Shown here: in pieces, positions 19,531 to 26,145 of the stretch
Layout: the number at the start of each line of letters is the position of its first letter
How positions within the stretch are numbered: the first letter of the stretch is position 1
Source: Azospirillum thiophilum
GTDB taxonomy: Bacteria; Pseudomonadota; Alphaproteobacteria; Azospirillales; Azospirillaceae
Length of the DNA stretch: 64,000 nucleotides
Direction: 5' to 3'
Assembly (NCBI RefSeq): GCF_001305595.1
Contig: NZ_CP012401.1
Location: 620,001-684,000, forward strand
Program-made: the position numbers and the translations under genes
Notes under the pieces: generated by a model
Told to the model about the DNA's origin: nothing
The model's input: the letters and a program-made list of their open reading frames with translations, nothing else
The model's database searches: none

Positions 19531-20088
19531 TCACTGCAGGCTTCGCTGCATCTCCTCGAAGGTGCGGGAGAATCCGTTCAGCGGAAAGTCGATGTCGCGC
19601 TTGCCCAGGCGGGGGGAGCTGACGCGGACCAGGATGGTCGAGCCGTTGCGGAACTGGTCGGCCACCCGGCCCGACACGAAGTTCGGGAACATGCACATGT
19701 TCAGCGTGGCGACATGCGATTCGATGCGCGGCTGGCGGTCGACGCGGATGGCGCAGCGATCGACCAGCCCCTGGCTGGTGGTCAGGAACAGGTGGAAGTC
19801 ATTGCCGGTCGGGATGACGCTGAGCGCGATGAAGCCGACATCCTTGCCGTCGTCGAACAGGCGGTAGATCATCAGCCGGCAGGTCTTGCTGTCGGTCATC
19901 CGGTCGATGTCGCACTGGTTGCTCCAGGCGCCTTCCGGCCCGAAATCGGCCGCGGCCTTGGAGAAATCCACCGCGGCGGCCGGCCGGGCGGCGAACAGGC
20001 CCCCGGCGAGCGTCAGGGCCAGCAGCCCCGCGGCCAGTCCCCCGGCGGCGGCCGCCCTGAAGCCATCCATCAGACCCTTTGCACGCAT
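19531..20088 (-). CDS. Exported protein, possibly invasion-associated locus B (IalB) family
   Basis: A 185-residue protein with an N-terminal signal peptide (hydrophobic AGGLAAGLLALTLAGGLFA, then ARPAAAV). The mature part has four cysteines (WSNQCDIDRMTDSKTCRLM, VDRCAIRVD, LNMCMFP) that could form disulfides. It ends with DIDFPLNGFSRTFEEM, which resembles the end of IalB-family proteins, where small periplasmic beta-rich proteins share W-x-C and terminal GF motifs. The function in free-living bacteria is unknown. The ATG at 20086-20088 has a GGAG box; an in-frame TTG six codons upstream is less likely. The family call is tentative, but the exported nature is well supported. Confidence 0.6.
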   Translation of the reverse strand: MRAKGLMDGFRAAAAGGLAAGLLALTLAGGLFAARPAAAVDFSKAAADFGPEGAWSNQCDIDRMTDSKTCRLMIYRLFDDGKDVGFIALSVIPTGNDFHLFLTTSQGLVDRCAIRVDRQPRIESHVATLNMCMFPNFVSGRVADQFRNGSTILVRVSSPRLGKRDIDFPLNGFSRTFEEMQRSLQ

Positions 20089-20176
20089 CGCCCCGGCTCC
20101 CCGCAATCGTTCGTATTAAGACGCAGGGCGCCATGATAACCGGGGACGGCGGGGGTGCAAGGTACGAGATGCCGCG

Positions 20177-20208
20177 CGTCCGCATCGGCGAACCGGCCGA
20201 TGCGGACG
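20177..20208 (-). terminator. Perfect 13-bp hairpin after the pirin gene
   Basis: CGTCCGCATCGGC (20177-20189) pairs perfectly with GCCGATGCGGACG (20196-20208) around a 6-base loop. It lies 21 bases downstream of the pirin stop codon on the minus strand. Confidence 0.7.
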
Positions 20209-20228
20209 GCGACGGGACGCAGGGAGGC

Positions 20229-21089
20229 TCAGATGCGCCCTTCCTCGAAGTCGCGGAAGGCCTGCATCACCTCTTCGCGCGTGTTCATGACGAAGGGGCC
20301 GCCCCAGGCGATCGGCTCGCCGATCGGCTCGCCGGCCAGCAGCAGGAAGCGGGCGCCGCCGGAGCCCGCGACCGCCTCCACCCGCTCACCCTCGCCCAGC
20401 ACGATCACCCGCGGCCCGGCAAGCTCCTCCCCCTGGCCGCCCACCGTCAGCGTGCCTTCGAACAGCACCAGGAAGGCGGTGTGGCCGGCGGGCAGCGGTT
20501 CGGCGAAGGACGCCGACGGCGGCAGCACCACGTCGAAATAGCGGGCGTCGGTCGCCTCCGCCCGCACCGGGCCCGCGGTGCCGCGGGCGGTGTCGCCGGC
20601 GATCACGGTGACGGTCGCCCCGTCCTCGCGCCGCTCCACCGGGATGGAGGCCGCCGGGAACTCCTGATAGCGCGGCTCGGTCATCTTCAGCCGGGCCGGC
20701 AGGTTGATCCACAGCTGGAAGCCCCGCATCAGCCCTTCGGTCTGTTCCGGCATCTCGGAATGGACCAGGCCGCGGCCGGCGGTCATCCATTGCACGCCGC
20801 CGGTCTCGATCACGCCCTCATGCCCGTGGTTGTCGGCATGGCGCATGCGGCCGGCCAGCATGTAGGTCACCGTCTCGAACCCGCGATGGGGATGGTCGGG
20901 GAAGCCGGCCAGATAGTCGGTCGGCTCGTCCGACCCGAACAGGTCGAGCATCAGGAAGGGATCGAGCGTGCGCAGGCGCGGGGTGCCCAGCATGCGGGTC
21001 ATGCTGACGCCGGCACCGTCGGAAGTGGCCATGCCCTCGATGGCGGCGAGCACCGGACGGGCGCCGGAGGTGGCGGATTGGACGGACAT
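20229..21089 (-). CDS. Pirin family protein
   Basis: A 286-residue bicupin of the pirin family. The N-terminal cupin carries the iron site (DHPHRGFETVTYML, HGHEGVIETGGVQW, GLVHSEMP), whose His residues and Glu bind Fe. The C-terminal half has the second cupin (LVLFEGTLTVGGQGEE). Bacterial pirins act as quercetinase-like dioxygenases or as redox-sensitive regulators; which applies here cannot be read. The gene appears monocistronic, with a clear hairpin downstream and amtB upstream on the same strand but separated by its own terminator. Confidence 0.92.
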   Translation of the reverse strand: MSVQSATSGARPVLAAIEGMATSDGAGVSMTRMLGTPRLRTLDPFLMLDLFGSDEPTDYLAGFPDHPHRGFETVTYMLAGRMRHADNHGHEGVIETGGVQWMTAGRGLVHSEMPEQTEGLMRGFQLWINLPARLKMTEPRYQEFPAASIPVERREDGATVTVIAGDTARGTAGPVRAEATDARYFDVVLPPSASFAEPLPAGHTAFLVLFEGTLTVGGQGEELAGPRVIVLGEGERVEAVAGSGGARFLLLAGEPIGEPIAWGGPFVMNTREEVMQAFRDFEEGRI

Positions 21090-21230
21090 GGCGGCGGCTC
21101 CCGAAAAACGCTGTGGCGATGGACCACAGGTAATCCGCCCCGGCCCCGGCGTGAAGCCCGCCCTGCCGCGTCACTGCGTTTCCGCCCGCGCAACAATCGC
21201 CGCCAACCGACGGAAAAGGCGGCAAATGAA

Positions 21231-21256
21231 AAGGCCGCCGGAAACCCGGCGGCCTT
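21231..21256 (-). terminator. Rho-independent terminator of amtB
   Basis: On the minus strand an 11-bp stem (plus 21231-21241 with 21246-21256) with a 4-base loop is followed by TTCATTT. It lies 34 bases after the amtB stop codon. Confidence 0.8.
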
Positions 21257-21289
21257 CTCGCGAGAGACCCTGTGGGAAAGGGTTTTGTC

Positions 21290-22609
21290 TTAGTGGATGC
21301 TCTCGCCGTGCAGGGCGAGGTCGAGACCGTCGCGCTCCACGTCCTCTTCCACGCGCAGGCCCATCACCACGTCGATGACCTTGAGCAGGATGAAGGAGCC
21401 GATGCCCGAGTAGATGATGGTGGCGACGATGCCGTAGAGCTGCGTGACGACCTGGCCGGCATTGCCTTCCAGCAGGCCGGCGGTGCCGCCGATGGCTTCC
21501 TGGGCGAAGACGCCGGTCAGGACGGCGCCGACGATGCCGCCGATGCCGTGCACGCCGAAGGCGTCCAGGCTGTCGTCATAGCCGAGCGCATGCTTCAGGC
21601 CGGTGGCGCCCCAGTAGCAGACCACGCCAGCGACCACGCCGATGACCAGCGCGCCCATCGGACCGACGAAGCCCGAGGCCGGGGTGATGGCGACGAGGCC
21701 ACCGACCGCGCCGGAGATGATGCCGAGAACCGACGGCTTGCCCTTGAGGACCCACTCCGCGAACATCCAGGCGAGAGCGGCGGCGGCGGCGGCGATCTGC
21801 GTGACCAGCATGGCCATGCCCGCACGGCCGTCGGCGGCAACCGCCGAACCGGCGTTGAAGCCGAACCAGCCGACCCACAGCATGGCGGCGCCGACCAGGC
21901 TCAGCACCAGGTTGTGCGGGGCGAAATTCTCGTTCGGATAGCCCTTGCGCTTGCCGAGCACCAGCGCCGCGACCAGGCCGGCCACGCCCGCATTGATGTG
22001 GACGACGGTGCCGCCGGCATAGTCGAGCACGCCGTCACCCATCAGATAGCCGCCCGGACCCCAGACCCAGTGGGTGATCGGGGCATAGATGACGACCGAC
22101 CACAGCGCGGTGAACACCAGCATGGAGGAGAACTTCATGCGGTCGGCGAAGGCGCCGGTGATCAGGGCCGGGGTGATGATCGCGAAGGTCATCTGGAAGA
22201 CGATGAAGACCGATTCCGGAATCACGCCGGACAGGCTGTCCTTGGTCAGGCCGTTCAGCAGTGCCTTGGACAGGCCGCCGACATAGGGGCTGCCTTCGCT
22301 GAAGGCCAGGCTGTAGCCGATCACGATCCACAGGATCGACACGAGGCAGCAGATCGCGAAGCTCTGCATGACCGTGGCCAGGACATTCTTCTTGCGCACC
22401 ATGCCGCCGTAGAACAGCGCCAGGCCCGGAATGGTCATGAACAGGACCAGGGCCGTCGCCGTCAGCATCCAGGCGGTATCGCCCGCGCTGAGCGTCGGCG
22501 CCGGGGTGGCTGCCGCCGCCGCGTCCTGGGCAAAGGCAGCGACCGGCAGGCCGGCCGCGCCAAGAGCAACCGCGATCATCGGTGCGGCCATAAGGAAGAG
22601 ACGGTTCAT
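21290..22609 (-). CDS. amtB: Ammonium transporter AmtB
   Basis: A 439-residue Amt/Rh channel of the inner membrane. A cleavable signal peptide (MNRLFLMAAPMIAVALGAAG, cleavage near AFA-QD) is followed by eleven membrane helices. The periplasmic gate region has ALFYGGMVRKKN, and the twin conserved pore histidines are in VVHINAGVAG and FGVHGIGGIVG. The C-terminal tail (GLRVEEDVERDGLDLALHGE) is the segment that interacts with PII proteins. It starts after an AGGAG box. A glnK-like PII gene usually precedes amtB, but none is present here. A sigma-54-like element lies about 160 bases upstream of the start, which would fit nitrogen control. Confidence 0.96.
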   Translation of the reverse strand: MNRLFLMAAPMIAVALGAAGLPVAAFAQDAAAAATPAPTLSAGDTAWMLTATALVLFMTIPGLALFYGGMVRKKNVLATVMQSFAICCLVSILWIVIGYSLAFSEGSPYVGGLSKALLNGLTKDSLSGVIPESVFIVFQMTFAIITPALITGAFADRMKFSSMLVFTALWSVVIYAPITHWVWGPGGYLMGDGVLDYAGGTVVHINAGVAGLVAALVLGKRKGYPNENFAPHNLVLSLVGAAMLWVGWFGFNAGSAVAADGRAGMAMLVTQIAAAAAALAWMFAEWVLKGKPSVLGIISGAVGGLVAITPASGFVGPMGALVIGVVAGVVCYWGATGLKHALGYDDSLDAFGVHGIGGIVGAVLTGVFAQEAIGGTAGLLEGNAGQVVTQLYGIVATIIYSGIGSFILLKVIDVVMGLRVEEDVERDGLDLALHGESIH

Positions 22610-23267
22610 CGAGGCTCCTCTTTCTCCAAAATCGCTCCCGCCCCGAGGCGGCCGGCACGGCACCGGAGGTGTTCCGCGCGGGCGCCGCCCCGGGACGACC
22701 CCGTCCCGGTCGCCCCGTCCCCGGCAAAGACGGGGCGGCGGACGGGACCAAGGACGCCTCCAGCGTTACAAGAAGCGTGCCAACCGAAAACGGCTTGGAA
22801 TCGTCAGGGTTGTCCCCTGCCTGGACCCCCGAACGGGCAGCCCCTTACGAGTCGCGCCCCCCGATCGCCCAGAAAATGGGCAGATGTCGGCGCTGACATT
22901 GGCCCGCAATTTTCAGGCTTTCTAGCGATCGCCGGACGGTTGACGGGCGTTTGACAGGGCGGACTGCACGGGGCCGGCACCACAACTTGGCTGCCTTTCC
23001 GGCAAATGATGAAAATTTGTGCACGCACTGGGCGCGCGGCGGTCAGCGGCGCGGCACGAAGGACACACCTCGTATCCCGTCCTGCCATGGCCGCCCATCC
23101 GCCGCCCGTCCGGCCTATGCCTGCCCTAAGACCGGCGGCCGGTCGGCCGAGACGCTCCCCCCGCCGGGCCTATTGGACATGGCGGCGAGTTGTGGCACCG
23201 TCAACGCCTCCACACAGGTAGGCCGCTCGCGCGCGGCTGCAAGAATAAGGCAAAGGGGGTAACGGCC
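22610..23267. other. Long divergent amtB-glgC intergenic region
   Basis: These 658 bases hold no convincing gene on either strand. They contain the amtB leader with a 9-bp hairpin (22711-22719 with 22729-22737), a sigma-54-like element for amtB (22767-22782), a less G+C-rich stretch around 22880-23020, and a very weak sigma-54-like match toward glgC (TGGCAC at 23193-23198 with GC correctly spaced at 23206-23207). I saw no clear NtrC site of the GCAC-N5-GTGC form. The length suggests complex regulation of both genes. Confidence 0.5.
22767..22782 (-). promoter_or_regulatory. Sigma-54-like promoter of amtB
   Basis: On the minus strand the sequence reads TGGCACGCTTCTTGTA. The -24 element matches TGGCACG fully and the spacing to the -12 element is correct, but the -12 GC is GT here. 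Transcription would start near 22755, giving a leader of about 145 bases that contains a hairpin. Sigma-54 and NtrC control of amtB is common in proteobacteria. Confidence 0.5.
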
Positions 23268-24539
23268 ATGCTCGACAAACGGGATCTGCGCCTCGCACCG
23301 CGGCGTGCGGTGGCGCTGGTGCTGGCCGGCGGACGCGGAAGCCGTCTGAAGCAGCTGACCGACCGGCGGGCCAAGCCGGCGACCTATTTCGGCGGCAAGT
23401 ACCGCATCATCGACTTCGCGCTGTCCAACTGCGTCAATTCCGGCTTCCGCCGCATCGGCGTGCTGACCCAGTACAAGTCGCACAGCCTGCTGCGCCACCT
23501 TCAGCGCGGCTGGAACGTCTTCCGCGGCGAGATGAACGAGTTCTGCGACCTGCTGCCGGCCCAGCAACGCATCAGCGAGACGGAATGGTACCAGGGCACC
23601 GCCGACGCGGTGTTCCAGAACCTGGACATCCTGCGCGACCACGAGCCGGAATATGTCCTGATCCTGGCCGGCGACCACATCTACAAGATGGATTACGGCG
23701 CGCTGCTGCTCGACCACATCGACCGCAAGGCCGACGTCACCGTCCCCTGCATCGCGGTCCCGCGCGAACAGGCGAGCGGCTTCGGCGTGATGCACATCGA
23801 CGACGAGCGCCGCATCATCGATTTCGTCGAGAAGCCGGCCGACCCGCCGCCGATGCCGGGCCGCCCCGACATGGCGCTGGCCAGCATGGGCATCTACGTC
23901 TTCAACGCCCAGTTCCTGTATGACCAGCTGGAACGCGACGTCGCCACCCCCGGCTCCAGCCGCGACTTCGGCAAGGACATCATCCCGCATCTGGTCAAGG
24001 CGGGCGCGCGGATCGTCGCCCACGACTATGCCGACAGCGCGATCATCGACGCGCCGGACGATGCCCCCTACTGGCGCGACGTCGGCACCATCGACGCCTA
24101 TTGGGAGGCCAACCTCGACCTCTGCCACGTCACGCCGCAGTTGAACATGTACAACCGCGACTGGCCGATCTTCACCTACCAGGAGCAGCTGCCGCCGGCC
24201 AAATTCGTCTTCGACGACGAGAACCGGCGCGGCATGGCGGTGGACAGCCTGGTCTCGGGCGGCTGCATCATCTCCGGATCCACCGTGCGGCGCTCGCTGC
24301 TGTTCAGCTCGGTCCGCGTCAACTCCTACAGCGAGCTGCACGAGGCGGTGGTGCTGCCGGAATGCGACATCGGCCGCCATTGCCGGCTGAAGAAGGTGGT
24401 GATCGACCGCGGCGTCACCATCCCCAACGGCCTCGTCGTCGGCGAGGATGCGGAGCTGGACGCCAGCCGCTTCCACCGCAGCGAGGGCGGCGTCGTCCTG
24501 ATCACCCGCGAGATGATCGAGAAGCTGCCGAAGGCGTAG
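23268..24539 (+). CDS. glgC: Glucose-1-phosphate adenylyltransferase
   Basis: A 423-residue ADP-glucose pyrophosphorylase that commits glucose 1-phosphate to glycogen. The N-terminal nucleotidyltransferase domain shows [52 protein letters not shown] and [28 protein letters not shown] and the active-site region ASMGIYVFN follow. The C-terminal left-handed beta-helix contains [20 protein letters not shown]. Arg residues near the N-terminus ([14 protein letters not shown]) match the activator-binding region. The ATG at 23268 has an AAGGGGG box; the open frame begins earlier at 23190. glgA follows in the same direction. Confidence 0.97.
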   Translation: MLDKRDLRLAPRRAVALVLAGGRGSRLKQLTDRRAKPATYFGGKYRIIDFALSNCVNSGFRRIGVLTQYKSHSLLRHLQRGWNVFRGEMNEFCDLLPAQQRISETEWYQGTADAVFQNLDILRDHEPEYVLILAGDHIYKMDYGALLLDHIDRKADVTVPCIAVPREQASGFGVMHIDDERRIIDFVEKPADPPPMPGRPDMALASMGIYVFNAQFLYDQLERDVATPGSSRDFGKDIIPHLVKAGARIVAHDYADSAIIDAPDDAPYWRDVGTIDAYWEANLDLCHVTPQLNMYNRDWPIFTYQEQLPPAKFVFDDENRRGMAVDSLVSGGCIISGSTVRRSLLFSSVRVNSYSELHEAVVLPECDIGRHCRLKKVVIDRGVTIPNGLVVGEDAELDASRFHRSEGGVVLITREMIEKLPKA

Positions 24540-24541
24540 GC

Positions 24542-24588
24542 GACGGCCTGCCTGCCGCCCGTCTCCCCCTGCGGGCGGCAGGGCCGTC
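24542..24588 (+). terminator. Hairpin in the glgC-glgA gap
   Basis: CCTGCCGCCCG (24551-24561) pairs with CGGGCGGCAGG (24572-24582). Outer arms GACGGC and GCCGTC extend the stem with a 3-base bulge. In an operon gap it could partially terminate or protect the upstream message and so make glgC more abundant than glgA. Confidence 0.5.
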
Positions 24589-24630
24589 CGTCTCCGCCTT
24601 TCCCGCCTTTTTTACCCGAGTGCCGTCCCG

Positions 24631-26097
24631 ATGCGCGTCCTCTACGTCACGTCCGAATGCTACCCGATGGTCAAGACCGGGGGGCTGGCGGACGTGTCCG
24701 CCGCCCTGCCGCCGGCCCTGAACGCCGCCGGGGCCGATGTCCGCCTGCTGCTGCCGGGCTACCCGGCGGTGCTGGGCAGCCTGCAGAACCTGCACGAGGT
24801 CGGGGAGCTGATCACCGACCTGCCCGGCTGCGACCGCGCCCGGCTGCGCATGGGCCGCACGGCGGACGGGGTGCTGGCCTATGTGCTGGACGCGCCGTCG
24901 CTCTACGACCGCCCCGGCAACCCCTATCTCGGGCCGGACGGCAAGGACTGGCCGGACAACGCCCAGCGCTTCGCAGCCCTGGCCTGGGTCGCCGCCGGCT
25001 TCGCGGCGGAGCCGTCCTACGATCCCTGGTGGCGGCCCGACATCCTGCACGGCCATGACTGGCAGGCCGGGCTGATCCCGGCCTATCTGGCGCTGCGCCC
25101 CGACCGTTTTTCCGGCCCGTTCCGGCCGGGCACCGTTCTGACCATCCACAACATCGCCTATCAGGGCCTGTTCGGCCCCTGGATGATGGGCGACCTCGGC
25201 CTGCCCTCCTCCAGCTTCCGGGTCGACGGGGTGGAGTATTACGGCAATGTCAGCTTCCTCAAGTCCGGCTGCTATTACGCCGACCGCCTGACCACGGTCA
25301 GCCCGACCTACGCCAACGAGATCCAGACGGCGGAGCACGGCACCGGCCTGCAGGGGCTGCTCGCCAGCCGCGCCGACGTGCTGACCGGCATCCTGAACGG
25401 CGTCGACTATGCCGTGTGGAATCCGGCGACCGACCCGCATCTTCCCGCCCGCTACACCCCCGACGATCTGGGCGGCAAGGACGCCTGCAAGGCCGACCTG
25501 CAATCCGCCTTCGGCCTCGACCGCCGCCCCGACGCGCCGCTGGCCGCGGTGGTCAGCCGGCTGACCTGGCACAAGGGCCTCGACCTGGTGCTGGAGGCGG
25601 CCGCGCAATGGATCGGCTGGGGCGGGCAGCTGGTGGTTCTGGGCAGCGGCGAGGCGGCGAGCGAGGCCGGCTTCCGCCATCTCGCCCAGTGGCATCCGCA
25701 ATCGGTCGGCGTCCGCATCGGCTATGACGAGCCGCTGTCCCACCGCATCCAGGCCGGCGCCGACCTGTTCCTGGTGCCGTCGCGGTCGGAGCCCTGCGGC
25801 CTGACCCAGCTCTACGCTTTGAAATACGGCACGCTGCCGCTGGTCCGCCGCACCGGCGGCCTTGCCGACACGGTGGTCGACGCCAACCCGGCCGCCAGCG
25901 CCGACGGCAGCGCGACGGGGTTCCAGTTCGTCGAGGCCAGCGCCCAGGAACTGCTGTGGTCGCTGCGCCGGGCGCTGGGGATCTACCGCAAGCCGGAGCG
26001 CTGGCAGGCGATGCAGCGCCGCGCCATGACGCGGGACTTCGGCTGGCACGGCCCGGCAGAGGAGTATATGGAGCTGTATCGGGGGGTGGCGAAATAA
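24631..26097 (+). CDS. glgA: Glycogen synthase (ADP-glucose)
   Basis: A 488-residue GT5 glycogen synthase that extends alpha-1,4-glucan from ADP-glucose. The ADP-glucose site KTGGLADVSAALP is at residues 15-27. Further signatures are HGHDWQAGLIPAYLA, TIHNIAYQGLFG, TTVSPTYANEI, GILNGVDYAVWNP, the C-terminal VSRLTWHKGLDLVLEA, and the catalytic-Glu segment LVPSRSEPCGLTQLYALKYG. Length is as expected. It lies 91 bases after glgC on the same strand, so the two form a minimal glycogen operon; branching enzyme, glgX and glgP are not in the window. The 3' end is convergent with the NACHT gene. Confidence 0.97.
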   Translation: MRVLYVTSECYPMVKTGGLADVSAALPPALNAAGADVRLLLPGYPAVLGSLQNLHEVGELITDLPGCDRARLRMGRTADGVLAYVLDAPSLYDRPGNPYLGPDGKDWPDNAQRFAALAWVAAGFAAEPSYDPWWRPDILHGHDWQAGLIPAYLALRPDRFSGPFRPGTVLTIHNIAYQGLFGPWMMGDLGLPSSSFRVDGVEYYGNVSFLKSGCYYADRLTTVSPTYANEIQTAEHGTGLQGLLASRADVLTGILNGVDYAVWNPATDPHLPARYTPDDLGGKDACKADLQSAFGLDRRPDAPLAAVVSRLTWHKGLDLVLEAAAQWIGWGGQLVVLGSGEAASEAGFRHLAQWHPQSVGVRIGYDEPLSHRIQAGADLFLVPSRSEPCGLTQLYALKYGTLPLVRRTGGLADTVVDANPAASADGSATGFQFVEASAQELLWSLRRALGIYRKPERWQAMQRRAMTRDFGWHGPAEEYMELYRGVAK

Positions 26098-26109
26098 CGG
26101 AGCACCTTG

Positions 26110-26126
26110 CCGCCTGGATCAGGCGG
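26110..26126. terminator. Small hairpin at the glgA-NACHT junction
   Basis: CCGCCTG (26110-26116) pairs with CAGGCGG (26120-26126) around a 3-base loop in the 48-base gap between the two convergent stop codons. It is short and its effect is uncertain. Confidence 0.4.
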
Positions 26127-26145
26127 AAAGTTGGTTAGGTTCCAA

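Noticed and set aside
23193..23207. Sigma-54-like promoter toward glgC
   Set aside because: TGGCAC and GC are correctly spaced, but the -12 element is otherwise poor (ACGC). The match could be chance, so it is only noted in the intergenic entry.
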